A DNA stretch of 58,202 nt, taken from the NCBI GenBank assembly GCA_040752275.1, contig JBFMFH010000004.1, forward strand, positions 1-58,202, read 5' to 3'. The DNA is from JBFMFH01 sp040752275 (GTDB lineage Bacteria > Acidobacteriota > Vicinamibacteria > Vicinamibacterales > JAKQTR01). The translations under genes and the position numbers were made by a program. Under the pieces are notes generated by a model, which saw only the letters and a program-made list of their open reading frames with translations, ran no database searches and was not told the DNA's origin. Shown piece by piece: positions 17,710 to 26,649 of the stretch. The first letter of the stretch is position 1, and every line of letters starts with the position of its first letter.

Positions 17710-18707
17710 CGGCGCGGGCGCGGGACGCACATCGGGCGCTGGTGGCGGTCCTGGGGCCGACCTCGTCCGGCAAGAGCGCCCTTGGCATGGCGCTGGCCGA
17801 GCGGTTCGACGGAGAGATCGTCAGCTGCGACTCGACGGCTGTCTACCGTGGGTTCGACATCGGGACCGACAAGGTCGCCGTGGAGGAACGCCGCGGGATT
17901 CCTCATCACCTGATCGATACCGTGGATCCCGCCACGGAGTACACCGCTGCAGACTACGCTCGCGATGCGATCGAGGTCATCACGGCCATCCGCCGGAGGG
18001 GCCGCCTGCCGATCGTCGTCGGCGGGACGGGGTTCTACTACCGGGCGCTCTCGAGGGGCCTCTTCCCGGGGCCGGGAAAGGACGCCGCGCTGCGGCGCCG
18101 CCTCGACACACTCGCCCTGCGCGCCGGCACCGAGAGGCTGCACCGGCTGCTGGCGCGAATCGACGCGCCGTCCGCGCGCCGCATTCACCCGCACGATCGG
18201 GTGCGCGTCGTCCGGGCGCTGGAAGTGTACTTCCAGACGGGCCGGACGCTGACCGAGCACTTCTCGGACACGGAGGCGCCACTGGCGGGCTGGTCGACCG
18301 CGGCGCTGGCGCTCGGTCCGCCTTGGGCCGAGATCACCGACAGGATTGCCAGGCGCGTCGACCGGCAGTTCGACCGGGGTATCGTCGGCGAGGTGCGGAG
18401 CTTGCTGGACGCCGGGGTTCCCGAGGCCTCGAGGCCGTTTGCCGGCTACGTGTACCGGCACGTGCTCGAGGTCATCCAAGGCCGGTGCGACGAAGCGTCG
18501 GCACGGGAGTCCATCATCCGGGAGAACCGCCGCTATGCACGCCGGCAGTTGATCTGGTTTCGCAAAGAGCCTAATCTAGATTGGATTGCGCTCACCGGCG
18601 AGCGAAGAGAGGCGTTGGCTGCGGCCGTGACCATCGTGTCAGCTCGCCTGGCATGGCCGGCCCGGCGCGCGGAGCAGGAGGAGGGAGCAACCCATGGCTG
18701 CGGTTGA
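17706..18707 (+). CDS. miaA: tRNA dimethylallyltransferase
   Basis: 333 aa. P-loop GPTSSGKSALG (about residues 17-27), the DSTAVYRGFDIGT segment (DSxQVY in relatives, aspartate as general base), the IPHHLIDTVDP motif and GGTGFYYRAL. MiaA adds a dimethylallyl group to A37 of tRNAs reading UNN codons. The C-terminal ARRQLIWFRKEPNLDWI block is typical. GTG at 17706 overlaps the peptide upstream (GTGA). The 3' end overlaps hfq by 14 nt; miaA-hfq is a conserved pair also in Proteobacteria. Confidence 0.95.
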   Translation: MTARARDAHRALVAVLGPTSSGKSALGMALAERFDGEIVSCDSTAVYRGFDIGTDKVAVEERRGIPHHLIDTVDPATEYTAADYARDAIEVITAIRRRGRLPIVVGGTGFYYRALSRGLFPGPGKDAALRRRLDTLALRAGTERLHRLLARIDAPSARRIHPHDRVRVVRALEVYFQTGRTLTEHFSDTEAPLAGWSTAALALGPPWAEITDRIARRVDRQFDRGIVGEVRSLLDAGVPEASRPFAGYVYRHVLEVIQGRCDEASARESIIRENRRYARRQLIWFRKEPNLDWIALTGERREALAAAVTIVSARLAWPARRAEQEEGATHGCG

Positions 18708-18942
18708 ATCGAGGTCGACCTCACCGAACATCCAGGACGCCTTTCTCAACCTGTCTCGCCGCGAGCGGCTGACAGTCCGCGTCCGGCTCGTCGACGGGAC
18801 CGAGTTCGAGGCGCGCATCAAGAACTTCGATCGCTTTGCGGTGATCGTCGAGCAGGATGGTGCGGACCACCTCATCTTCAAGCACGCCATCGCCACCATC
18901 CGCGTGCCCCGCGCGCTGACCAACTACTTCTCGGCGCACTGA
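18694..18942 (+). CDS. hfq: RNA chaperone Hfq
   Basis: 82 aa, Sm fold with almost no C-terminal tail. Residues known to bind RNA in E. coli Hfq have counterparts: the Gln-Asp of IQDAFLN (proximal face), the arginine-rich rim patch RRER, FDRF in the Sm1 end, and FKHAIATI (the YKHAI Sm2 motif with Tyr replaced by Phe). It should therefore bind U-rich sRNA ends and act in sRNA-based regulation. The ribosome-binding site AGGAGG lies inside the miaA 3' end. The central strand RVRLVDGTEFEARIKNF is more charged than in proteobacterial Hfq. Confidence 0.9.
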   Translation: MAAVESRSTSPNIQDAFLNLSRRERLTVRVRLVDGTEFEARIKNFDRFAVIVEQDGADHLIFKHAIATIRVPRALTNYFSAH

Positions 18943-18991
18943 CCACGTGACGCGGTCGTCCGCGGCGGTCGTGCGCGTCCCTCCATCGTCG

Positions 18992-20230
18992 ATGCGACCC
19001 CCGTTCACCCGTGTCATCATCCTGCTGCTCGACAGTGTGGGGGTCGGCGCCCTGCCCGATGCCGGCGCGTACGGCGACGAGGGCAGCAACACCCTCGGGA
19101 ACCTCGCGTCCCGCGTCAGGCTCGCGATTCCCAACCTGCAGGCCCTCGGGATGTCATGCGTCCTGCCGCTCGCGCACCTTTCTCCCCCCGAAGAGCCCCG
19201 GGCGGCCTTCGGGCGTCTGGCCGAGGTATCCCCCGGCAAGGACTCGGTGACGGGCCACTGGGAGCTGATGGGCGTCGTGCTCGATCGGGCCTTCCCCACC
19301 TTTCCCCAGGGGTTCCCCGGCGAATCAATCCGGGAGTTCGAACGCCGGATCGGTCGACGGACGATCGGGAACCTCGTCGCGTCCGGGACCGAGATCATCG
19401 AGCGGCTCGGCCAGGAGCACGTGCGGAAGGGGTTCCCGATTGTGTACACCTCCGCCGACAGCGTGTTTCAGATTGCCGCGCACGAAGAGGTCGTTCCGAT
19501 CGCCGAGCTATACCGGATCTGCGAGATCGCCTACGTCATGTTCTGCGAGGGCCTGGGAGTCGGCCGCGTCATCGCGCGGCCGTTCATCGGGTCTCCCGGA
19601 GCCTTCGTGCGCGACTCGGCCCGGCGTCACGACTATGCCGTGCCGCCGGCGGGGGAGACGCTTCTCGACCGCCTCACCGGGTCGGGCATTCCCGTCGTCG
19701 CGGTTGGCAAGATCAAGGACCTGTTTGCCGGGCGCGGCATCGGCCGCGCGGTGCCGACCGGGTCGGATGCCGAAGGGATGGAGGCCGTCGAGCGTGCGCT
19801 CGGCGAGATCGACAGCGGGCTCATCTTCGCGAATCTCGTCGATTTCGATTCGAAGTACGGCCACCGGAACGACGTCCCTGGGTTTGCGCAGAACCTCGAG
19901 CAGTTCGATGAGCGCCTGGGTCGGCTGCTGCCCCGCCTGCGCGAGGATGACCTCCTGGTGATTACCGCCGATCACGGCAACGACCCGACGACGCCGAGTA
20001 CCGACCACTCGCGTGAGTACGTGCCCGTCCTGCTGTATGGGGCCCGCGTCAAGACCGGGCTCGACCTTGGGACCCGGTCGTCGTTCGCAGATCTGGGACA
20101 AACGCTGGCTGACGTGTTCGGCGTGGGGCCTCTCGACCACGGCCGGAGCTTCCTGGGCGAGATCGTCCCAGGCCGCCACGCGACGTGCGCCGACACAGGG
20201 CGTCCCGGCCGGGGCGCTACGGGTGGGTGA
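18992..20230 (+). CDS. deoB: Phosphopentomutase
   Basis: 412 aa, alkaline phosphatase superfamily. Seen: RVIILLLDSVGVGALPDA (first metal site and phosphorylation region), GKDSVTGHWELMG, DSVFQIAAHEEVVP, and the metal-binding VITADHGNDPTTPSTDHSRE. It interconverts ribose or deoxyribose 1- and 5-phosphate in nucleoside catabolism. ATG at 18992 fits the family start; a GTG at 18947 would add 15 residues. The last 14 bp overlap, tail to tail, the lipoprotein gene on the other strand. The C-terminal 15 residues (RHATCADTGRPGRGATGG) look non-homologous, as if the original stop was lost. Confidence 0.93.
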   Translation: MRPPFTRVIILLLDSVGVGALPDAGAYGDEGSNTLGNLASRVRLAIPNLQALGMSCVLPLAHLSPPEEPRAAFGRLAEVSPGKDSVTGHWELMGVVLDRAFPTFPQGFPGESIREFERRIGRRTIGNLVASGTEIIERLGQEHVRKGFPIVYTSADSVFQIAAHEEVVPIAELYRICEIAYVMFCEGLGVGRVIARPFIGSPGAFVRDSARRHDYAVPPAGETLLDRLTGSGIPVVAVGKIKDLFAGRGIGRAVPTGSDAEGMEAVERALGEIDSGLIFANLVDFDSKYGHRNDVPGFAQNLEQFDERLGRLLPRLREDDLLVITADHGNDPTTPSTDHSREYVPVLLYGARVKTGLDLGTRSSFADLGQTLADVFGVGPLDHGRSFLGEIVPGRHATCADTGRPGRGATGG

Positions 20231-20639
20231 CCTGCAGGGTGTACGCGACCGCGGCGGCAAGGCCGCGGGCATCGTAGACCCGGACGCAGAGATTGGCGGC
20301 GGCCGAAAGCTGGGCGCTGATGGGGATCCCGACGATGGCGTTGTCGTTAGCCATGACCAGGGTACAGGCCACGCCGTTCCACGTGCCCATGGCCAGCCCG
20401 ACCACGGGAGTGTTGTCTTCGCCGAGGGCCGTATAGACCGCGCTGACCGTCCCCGAGCCCAGGGCGGTGAACAGCAGCGTGCTCGCGCCGTTTGGAGGCA
20501 GCGTGCCACTGAACGTCTCGGTGGTCGGCTCCGTTGGGGTCAGGGGTGGCTCGAGGTTCTCCGACTGGCAGCCGGTGCTCGGCAGCGACACGAGGGCCAC
20601 GAGCGCGACAACCGCGATGGGCGACAGTCTCACGTACAC
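20217..20639 (-). CDS. Secreted lipoprotein, all-beta domain, function unknown
   Basis: 140 aa. Lipoprotein signal peptide with lipobox SLPSTGC (about residues 18-24). A Thr/Pro-rich spacer follows (EPPLTPTEPTTETFSG), then a compact beta-rich domain of about 90 residues with alternating small and hydrophobic residues ending in YTLQVTHP. It resembles the PPC-like small exported domain that is frequent in Acidobacteriota (from memory). Not in an operon: the neighbours are on the other strand on both sides. Only tail-to-tail overlap with deoB. Confidence 0.65.
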   Translation of the reverse strand: MYVRLSPIAVVALVALVSLPSTGCQSENLEPPLTPTEPTTETFSGTLPPNGASTLLFTALGSGTVSAVYTALGEDNTPVVGLAMGTWNGVACTLVMANDNAIVGIPISAQLSAAANLCVRVYDARGLAAAVAYTLQVTHP

Positions 20640-20824
20640 GCTCCTCAGACTAGCAAACCCCTATTCTACCGCAGCTGCGGACCCGCGACCGCCCCGTCTT
20701 CCGGTTGGGGCGCCGCCCGGCGCGGCAGCGGGCAGACGTCGGGTCCTGCCGGTTTGGACGAGCGGCCCACGACTCTGGCCGTGCCGCCGTGCCGGCAGCG
20801 GGCTGGTGTGAGAAGGCCCCATGA

Positions 20825-20830
20825 TATAAT
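20825..20830 (+). promoter_or_regulatory. Putative extended -10 (TGATATAATC) for the yceD-rpmF-fab operon
   Basis: TATAAT with an upstream TG, 32 nt before the ATG at 20863, in the divergent 223-bp gap. No FapR- or FabR-like palindrome is recognised around it. The rest of the gap (20640-20820) holds nothing else I can identify. Confidence 0.5.
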
Positions 20831-20862
20831 CTTCGGTCTGTACTTTCGGGAAGTGACCGGAC

Positions 20863-21393
20863 ATGAGTGGCTTGCTCCTCGACGTCCGTCGTCTGCGCGA
20901 AGCGCGCGACCACGTGGAGCGGTCCTGGGACGCCGCGGCGTTGGACGCGGACCCGGCGATCTGCCGCCCCAGGGGGCGCGTGGAGCTGGCGTTCGACATC
21001 CACAAGGACGGACAGCAGTTCAGGCTGGTCGGCCGCGTCGCCGGAGCGCTGGGGCTGGCCTGCAGCCGGTGCCTCGAGGAGTACGAACTGGAAGTCGACG
21101 AGCGGTTCGACGTCGTGTGCCTGCCCGCCAGCGAGAACGCCGGGGAGGGAGAGCGCGAGATCGAGGAGGACGATCTGACGACCGCGTACTACCGCGATCA
21201 GACCATCGACCTCGGCCAGCTCGTCGTGGAGCAATTCTATCTGGCCGTGCCCATGAAGCCTCTCTGTCGAGACGATTGCAGGGGCCTCTGCCCGGAGTGC
21301 GGGATCAACCTCAACTCGGGCGCATGTTCCTGCGCGCACCGGTGGGTGGACCCGCGTCTGGCGGGGCTCCGTGACGTGCTGAAGAAGGACTGA
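20863..21393 (+). CDS. yceD: YceD/DUF177 family protein
   Basis: 176 aa. DUF177 with two cysteine pairs: CSRCLEEYELEVDERF in the first half and CRDDCRGLCPECGINLNSG in the second, the latter looking like a zinc site. DUF177 genes are nearly always directly upstream of rpmF, as here (2 nt gap). In plants and E. coli the family is linked to 23S rRNA accumulation or processing; the molecular activity is unsettled. First gene of the long fatty-acid/ETF operon. Confidence 0.85.
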   Translation: MSGLLLDVRRLREARDHVERSWDAAALDADPAICRPRGRVELAFDIHKDGQQFRLVGRVAGALGLACSRCLEEYELEVDERFDVVCLPASENAGEGEREIEEDDLTTAYYRDQTIDLGQLVVEQFYLAVPMKPLCRDDCRGLCPECGINLNSGACSCAHRWVDPRLAGLRDVLKKD

Positions 21394-21395
21394 CC

Positions 21396-21578
21396 ATGCC
21401 AAACCCGAAACGCCGACACTCGAAGAGCCGGACGGCCAAGCGGCGGACGCACGACGCGCTGAAGCCCCTGTCGCTGGGCGAGTGTCCCCAGTGCCACGAG
21501 CTCAAGGCCCCTCATCAGATCTGTCCCCATTGCGGCTACTACCGGGGGCGGCAGGTCCGTGCGGTTGACGAAGAGTAG
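21396..21578 (+). CDS. rpmF: 50S ribosomal protein L32 (zinc-ribbon form)
   Basis: 60 aa. Starts MPNPKRRHSKSRTAKRRTH and keeps both CxxC pairs (CPQC and CPHC, 14 residues between pairs) that bind zinc, so it is the C+ form. The tail GYYRGRQVRAVDEE is typical. The rpmF-plsX order is widely conserved and links ribosome synthesis to lipid synthesis. Confidence 0.96.
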   Translation: MPNPKRRHSKSRTAKRRTHDALKPLSLGECPQCHELKAPHQICPHCGYYRGRQVRAVDEE

Positions 21579-21617
21579 CCGGCGCTTCGCTCGTCCTGCC
21601 GTGTTGCTGGGCCCCTG

Positions 21618-22619
21618 ATGCGCGTCTCCGTCGATGCGATGGGCGGGGACCACGCCCCGCGGGTGGTCGTCGAGGGTGCTGCGGCCGCTGTCCGAGAGGC
21701 TGGTCTGTCGGTCACCCTGGTTGGACGCCCGGAGGCGCTGAGGGACGAGATAGACCGGCTTCCCGATGCCGGAGCGCTGGGCCTGTCGATCGTGCCAGCG
21801 TCGGACGTCATCGAGATGGGCGAGCCACCCGCACGGTCGCTCCGGCGCAAGCCGGACGCCTCGATTCGAGTGGCGGCCGACCTGCTGGCGCGGGGGGAGG
21901 CCGGCGCGTTGTTCAGCGCCGGCAACACTGGCGCCATCGTCCTCGCGGCTCGCAGCGCCCTGGGGCTCCTCAAGGGTGCGGAGCGCCCGGCGCTCGCCAC
22001 CCCGATTCCCACGATGCGTGGCACCGCCGTCCTGCTGGACATCGGAGCCAATGCCGACTGCCGTCCCCAGCACCTGGTCACCTTCGCGGTCATGGGGGCC
22101 GTCTACGCGAAGGTGGGCCTGGGGCACGAGTGTCCGCGCGTCGGCCTGCTGTCGATCGGCGAGGAGGAAGGGAAGGGCAATGAGCTGACGCGCGAGGCGC
22201 ACCGGCGGCTCCGTGACTCGTCCCTCCAGTTCGTCGGCAACCTCGAAGCGCGGGACATCTACAGCGGTCAGGCGGACGTGGTGGTGTGCGACGGGTTCAC
22301 GGGCAACGTCGTGGTCAAGGTCAGCGAGAGCCTCGTGGAGATGGTGGAGGCCGTGCTGCGGCGGGCGCTCGATGCGGCTGGCGGTGCCGGGGCCGCGGGA
22401 AACGCCGATGCGGTCGAGCACTTCTGCCGGCACGTCGACTACTCGGAGTACGGCGGGGCGCTTCTGCTCGGCGTGGCGGGGCCGTGCGTGGTCGGACACG
22501 GCCGATCGTCGGTGAAAGCCGTGCGCAACGCCATCGTGCTCGCGTCACGCGTCGCGGCCGATCAGCTGGTATCGCGCGTCGAAGGGCAGCTGGTCGGCTT
22601 TCGGGGATCCCCATCGTGA
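21618..22619 (+). CDS. plsX: Phosphate acyltransferase PlsX
   Basis: 333 aa. Starts MRVSVDAMGGDHAP and has the family segments SAGNTGAIVLAA, RPALATPIPT, LDIGANADC, and VVCDGFTGNVVVKVSE. PlsX converts acyl-ACP to acyl-phosphate, the donor for PlsY in phosphatidic acid synthesis; it is a peripheral membrane enzyme. The stop overlaps fabD (GTGA). fabH, often between plsX and fabD, is absent here. Confidence 0.96.
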   Translation: MRVSVDAMGGDHAPRVVVEGAAAAVREAGLSVTLVGRPEALRDEIDRLPDAGALGLSIVPASDVIEMGEPPARSLRRKPDASIRVAADLLARGEAGALFSAGNTGAIVLAARSALGLLKGAERPALATPIPTMRGTAVLLDIGANADCRPQHLVTFAVMGAVYAKVGLGHECPRVGLLSIGEEEGKGNELTREAHRRLRDSSLQFVGNLEARDIYSGQADVVVCDGFTGNVVVKVSESLVEMVEAVLRRALDAAGGAGAAGNADAVEHFCRHVDYSEYGGALLLGVAGPCVVGHGRSSVKAVRNAIVLASRVAADQLVSRVEGQLVGFRGSPS

Positions 22620-23542
22620 TCGCCTTCATCTTCCCCGGCCAGGGTTCGCAGAGGGTCGGCATGGGTCGCGCGCTGGCGGAGGCCTTTCCCGAGGCGGCCA
22701 CCGCCATGGCCGAAGCCGGCGCGGCACTCGGTGAGGATCTGCGCGGATTGTGCTTCGAGGGTCCCGAGGACCGCCTCGTGCTGACGGAGAACACCCAACC
22801 GGCGATCCTCGCCGTCAGCGTTGCCGCGCTCCGCGTCCTGGTGTCCCGGGGCATCCAACCGGCGTTCGTGGCCGGACACAGCCTGGGAGAGTACTCGGCG
22901 CACGTGGCGGCCGGCACGCTGTCGTTTGCCGACGCGATACGCATCGTGCGCCGGCGCGGGCAGTACATGCAGGAGGCGGTGCCGGTCGGTCACGGTGCGA
23001 TGGCGGCGATCCTGGGCCTCGACGAGGCGCGCATGGCCCGGGCGTGTCAGGAGGCTGCGGAAGGTGACGTCGTCAGCCCGGCCAACCTCAATGCACCCGG
23101 GCAGATCGTGATTGCCGGGACGAAGGCAGCCGTGGCGAGAGCCATCGACCGGGCGAAGGCGCTCGGCGCGAAGCGCGCGATTGCCCTACCGGTGAGCGCC
23201 CCGTTCCACTGCGCCCTCATGAGGCCGGCGGAAGCTCGTCTCGAGCCCGAGCTGCGAGCGATCAACGCGCAGGATCCGTGTGTGCCCGTCGTGGCCAATG
23301 TTGACGGGGAGATCCGCCGCGACAGCGTCGCGGCCATCGATGCCCTGGTGCGGCAGGTGTCGGCACCGGTACGGTGGGAAGACGTCATGCGGCGGCTTGC
23401 ATCCGAGGGCGTCCGTAAGTATGTTGAAGTGGGTCCGGGAACCGTCTTGTCCGGTCTCGGCCGCAAGATCCTGAAGGACGCGACCTTCGCCAACCTCGAG
23501 GAACCCGGAGACCTCGACGCCGTCGCAGCGCTGGTGTCGTAA
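22616..23542 (+). CDS. fabD: Malonyl-CoA:ACP transacylase
   Basis: 308 aa. Starts IAFIFPGQGSQRVGMG; the catalytic serine is in GHSLGEYSAH, and the partner histidine and gatekeeping arginine regions are present (VSAPFHCALM). The ending KYVEVGPGTVLSGLGRKI is typical. It loads malonate onto ACP for elongation. GTG at 22616 is set by the sequence start and the GTGA overlap with plsX. Confidence 0.96.
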   Translation: MIAFIFPGQGSQRVGMGRALAEAFPEAATAMAEAGAALGEDLRGLCFEGPEDRLVLTENTQPAILAVSVAALRVLVSRGIQPAFVAGHSLGEYSAHVAAGTLSFADAIRIVRRRGQYMQEAVPVGHGAMAAILGLDEARMARACQEAAEGDVVSPANLNAPGQIVIAGTKAAVARAIDRAKALGAKRAIALPVSAPFHCALMRPAEARLEPELRAINAQDPCVPVVANVDGEIRRDSVAAIDALVRQVSAPVRWEDVMRRLASEGVRKYVEVGPGTVLSGLGRKILKDATFANLEEPGDLDAVAALVS

Positions 23543-23552
23543 TCATCTGCCC

Positions 23553-24296
23553 ATGTTCGATCTGACACGCAAGATTGCCATCGTGACCGGTGCAGGCCGT
23601 GGGATCGGCCACGCGATCAGCCTCGCGCTGGCCGCTTGCGGCGCCGTGGTCGTGCGGACCGACACGGCCGGGGGGCTCGCTGGTCCGACGGACGGTGCCG
23701 TCACGGATACGGACGGCATCGGCGAGACCGCGGTCATGGATGTCACCGATCCGAGGGGTATCGAGACGACGGTGGGGGCGGTGCTCGAGCGGCACGGCCG
23801 CATCGACATCCTGGTGAACAACGCGGGCATCGCGCGCGACCAGTTGCTGATGCGGATGAAGCGCGAGGACTGGGACAAGGTGCTGGAGGTGAACCTGACC
23901 GGCGCGTTCAACTGTACCCAGGCCGTGCTGCGGACGATGATGAAGCAGCGGTCGGGGCGCATCATCAGCATCAGTTCCGTTGTCGGTCAGATGGGCAACG
24001 CCGGCCAGACGAACTACGGCGCGTCCAAGGCCGCGCTCATCGGGTTCAGCAAGTCGCTGGCCCGCGAGGTCGCGTCGCGCAACGTCACGGTGAACGTGGT
24101 GGCGCCAGGGCTGATCGATACGGAGATGACCCGAGCGCTCGCCGACGAGGTCAGGACCGAGTGGCTGTCCAAGGTGCCCCTCGGCCGCTTCGGCAGCGCG
24201 GCCGACGTCGCGTCGGCCGTGTGCTACCTGGCCTCGGACGAGGCCGCGTATGTGACCGGACAGGTTCTCGCCGTGAACGGCGGGATGTACACGTAG
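23553..24296 (+). CDS. fabG: 3-oxoacyl-ACP reductase
   Basis: 247 aa SDR enzyme. Cofactor motif TGAGRGIG, NNAG, and the catalytic Ser/Tyr/Lys in SISSVVGQMG and TNYGASKAAL. The end YVTGQVLAVNGGMYT is the FabG C-terminus. The region after the second strand (RTDTAGGLAGPTDGAV...) is less conserved than usual. It reduces 3-ketoacyl-ACP with NADPH. It sits between fabD and acpP as in most fab clusters. Confidence 0.94.
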   Translation: MFDLTRKIAIVTGAGRGIGHAISLALAACGAVVVRTDTAGGLAGPTDGAVTDTDGIGETAVMDVTDPRGIETTVGAVLERHGRIDILVNNAGIARDQLLMRMKREDWDKVLEVNLTGAFNCTQAVLRTMMKQRSGRIISISSVVGQMGNAGQTNYGASKAALIGFSKSLAREVASRNVTVNVVAPGLIDTEMTRALADEVRTEWLSKVPLGRFGSAADVASAVCYLASDEAAYVTGQVLAVNGGMYT

Positions 24297-24304
24297 GAGG
24301 ATGA

Positions 24305-24547
24305 ATGGCTGCGGTTGCTGACAAGGTCAAGAGCATCATCGTGGAGCAGCTCGGGGTCGACGAAGAGGAGGTCACGGCGGATGCCTCGTTCGTCGAGGAC
24401 CTCGGGGCGGACTCGCTGGACACCGTCGAGCTGGTGATGGCGTTCGAGGAGGAGTTCGGGATCGAGATCCCGGACGAAGACGCCGAGAAGATCACCCGCG
24501 TGAAGGAAGCCATCGAGTACATCGAGGCTCACTCCAAGAAGAAGTAG
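24305..24547 (+). CDS. acpP: Acyl carrier protein
   Basis: 80 aa, acidic four-helix protein. The 4'-phosphopantetheine attachment serine is in GADSLDTVELVM. AGGAGG lies directly upstream of the ATG. It carries acyl chains for the neighbouring Fab enzymes, for PlsX, and for the FabZ-LpxA fusion. The 72 bp to fabF hold no other gene. Confidence 0.97.
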   Translation: MAAVADKVKSIIVEQLGVDEEEVTADASFVEDLGADSLDTVELVMAFEEEFGIEIPDEDAEKITRVKEAIEYIEAHSKKK

Positions 24548-24619
24548 TCCCCCTCGGGCGCGCCCACCGCGGCGTGGGCCTCGGGCTGGCGCGCTCCGGA
24601 CATCCCTGGCGGAGGTTGC

Positions 24620-25861
24620 GTGGACAGACGTGTAGTCGTCACCGGCATCGGGCTGGTGTCGTCGCTCGGCATCGGCACGGAGGCGACCTGGCAGGGCCTC
24701 TGTGCGGGACGAAGCGGTGTGGGACGCGTCACCCGGTTTGACCCGACCGGCTTCGCCGCTCAGATCGCGGCCGAGGTGAAGGGCTTCGACCCCCTCCAGT
24801 ACGTCGACAAGAAGGACGTCAAGAAGCTCGACGTCTTCATCCAGTACGCCATCGCCGCCTCGCAGTTCGCGGTGGATGACGCAAGGCTGGTCATCGGGCC
24901 CGGCAACGCCCCGCGCGTGGGGGTGTTCATCGCGTCGGGCATTGGCGGGTTCGCGACCATCGAGCGGGAGCATGCAGCCCTGCTTGAAGGCGGGCCGCGG
25001 AAGATCTCGCCGTTCTTCATCCCGGCAGCCATCATCAACCTCGCCGCCGGTCAGGTGTCGATCCGCTTCGGCGCCAAGGGGCCGAATCTGGCGACCTGTA
25101 CCGCGTGTTCCGCCTCGGCTCACGCCGTGGGCGAGTCGTTCGAGATCATCCGGCGCGGCGCGGCCGACGCCATGATCGTCGGCGGATCCGAAGCCGCGAT
25201 CACCCCGATGGGACTCGGCGGGTTCGCGGCGATGCGCGCCCTCTCGACGCGCAACGACGAACCAGAACGCGCGAGCCGCCCCTTCGACAAGGAGCGGGAC
25301 GGATTCGTCATCGGCGAAGGGGCGGGAATCCTGGTTCTGGAGGAGCTCGACCTGGCCCGCCGGCGCGAAGCGCGCATCTACGCCGAGGTCGTGGGCTACG
25401 GGACGACGGCCGATGCGTTCCACATCACCGCGCCGTCCGAGGACGGGGACGGCGCGATTCGTGTCATGGCCATGGCGCTCGACTCGGCCGGCGTCACCCC
25501 CGACCAGGTGCAGTACATCAACGCGCACGGCACGTCCACGCCCTTCAACGACAGACTCGAGACCCTGGCCATTCGCACGTTGTTCGGCGAGCAGGCGCGG
25601 CACGTGGCCGTATCGTCGACGAAATCCATGACCGGGCACCTGCTCGGAGCGGCGGGCGGGCTCGAGGCCGGCATCACGGCACTGACCGTGTACCACCAGA
25701 CCATACCGCCGACCATCAACCAGGATGTGCCGGACCCGGAGTGCGACCTCGACTACGTGCCCTGGAAGGCCCGGCACGGGGCGGTCACCTATGCCCTCTC
25801 GAACTCGTTCGGGTTCGGTGGAACCAACGCGGCGCTGCTGCTGCGCCGCTTCGACGCCTGA
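24620..25861 (+). CDS. fabF: 3-oxoacyl-ACP synthase II
   Basis: 413 aa thiolase-fold condensing enzyme. The nucleophile cysteine is in LATCTACSASAHAVG and the two histidines are in INAHGTSTPFND and TGHLLGAAGG, a Cys-His-His triad typical of KAS I/II. The ending NSFGFGGTNAALLLRR is normal. It extends acyl-ACP with malonyl-ACP. GTG at 24620 follows GGAGG with four-nt spacing. Confidence 0.95.
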   Translation: MDRRVVVTGIGLVSSLGIGTEATWQGLCAGRSGVGRVTRFDPTGFAAQIAAEVKGFDPLQYVDKKDVKKLDVFIQYAIAASQFAVDDARLVIGPGNAPRVGVFIASGIGGFATIEREHAALLEGGPRKISPFFIPAAIINLAAGQVSIRFGAKGPNLATCTACSASAHAVGESFEIIRRGAADAMIVGGSEAAITPMGLGGFAAMRALSTRNDEPERASRPFDKERDGFVIGEGAGILVLEELDLARRREARIYAEVVGYGTTADAFHITAPSEDGDGAIRVMAMALDSAGVTPDQVQYINAHGTSTPFNDRLETLAIRTLFGEQARHVAVSSTKSMTGHLLGAAGGLEAGITALTVYHQTIPPTINQDVPDPECDLDYVPWKARHGAVTYALSNSFGFGGTNAALLLRRFDA

Positions 25862-25881
25862 CGGCGAGGACGCCAACGGTC

Positions 25882-26649
25882 ATGAAGATTGCGGTCTGCA
25901 TCAAACAGGTACCCACGCGGGACTGGCAGCCCCGGGTCGCTGAGGGGAAGACCTGGGTGCGGGACCAGGATGCCAGCTTCGAGGTGAATGAGCCCGATGC
26001 CTACGCCCTCGAAGAGGGTCTCCGGCTGAAGGAGAAGCACGGCGGGGAAGTAGTCGTGTGCTCGGCCGGCCCAGCCCGCGTGACCCAGGCCTTGCGCGAG
26101 GCGCTGGCTCGCGGCGCCGACCGGGCCCTGCACGTCCAGGGCGACGAGCTGGTCACGGCCGATCCCCACGCGGTCGCGGAGGCCCTGGCGGCGGCTATGA
26201 AGGACGAGCGGTTCGATCTGATCCTGACCGGACTGCAGTCCGACGACCAGGGGTTCGCTCAGACCGGGCCCATCCTCGCGGAGCTGCTCGGCATGCCCTC
26301 GGCGACCATCATCATGGAGGTCGATGTTCAACCGAATGGTGGCCTCCGGGTGAAGCGCGAACTCGAGGGCGGGTGGTTCCAGTGGATGACGCTGCCGCTG
26401 CCCGCACTCTTGACGATTCAGAGCGGGATCAACCAGCTTCGGTACGCCACGCTCAAGGGCATCATGGCGGCCAAGAAGAAGGAGATCAAGGCCATCCCGG
26501 GCGCGGCGGGGCTGGTCTCCCGGCAGCGGATCGTCAGCCTCTACGTGCCCGGGAAGCAGAAGATCACCCAGATGATTAGCGGGTCGCCGGCTGAGGCGGC
26601 CAGAGAGCTCGTCCGCAAGCTGCGTGACGAGGCCCGGGTGCTCTCATGA
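25882..26649 (+). CDS. etfB: Electron transfer flavoprotein, beta subunit
   Basis: 255 aa. Starts MKIAVCIKQVPTRDW, with the N-terminal ETF fold (FEVNEPDAYALEEGLRLKE), the FDLILTGLQSDDQGFAQTGP motif and PALLTIQSGINQLRYATLKGIMAAKKKEI, the EtfB signature region. With EtfA it accepts electrons from acyl-CoA dehydrogenases. It starts 20 nt after fabF and overlaps etfA (4 nt). Whether it is a bifurcating type cannot be read with confidence here. Confidence 0.93.
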   Translation: MKIAVCIKQVPTRDWQPRVAEGKTWVRDQDASFEVNEPDAYALEEGLRLKEKHGGEVVVCSAGPARVTQALREALARGADRALHVQGDELVTADPHAVAEALAAAMKDERFDLILTGLQSDDQGFAQTGPILAELLGMPSATIIMEVDVQPNGGLRVKRELEGGWFQWMTLPLPALLTIQSGINQLRYATLKGIMAAKKKEIKAIPGAAGLVSRQRIVSLYVPGKQKITQMISGSPAEAARELVRKLRDEARVLS

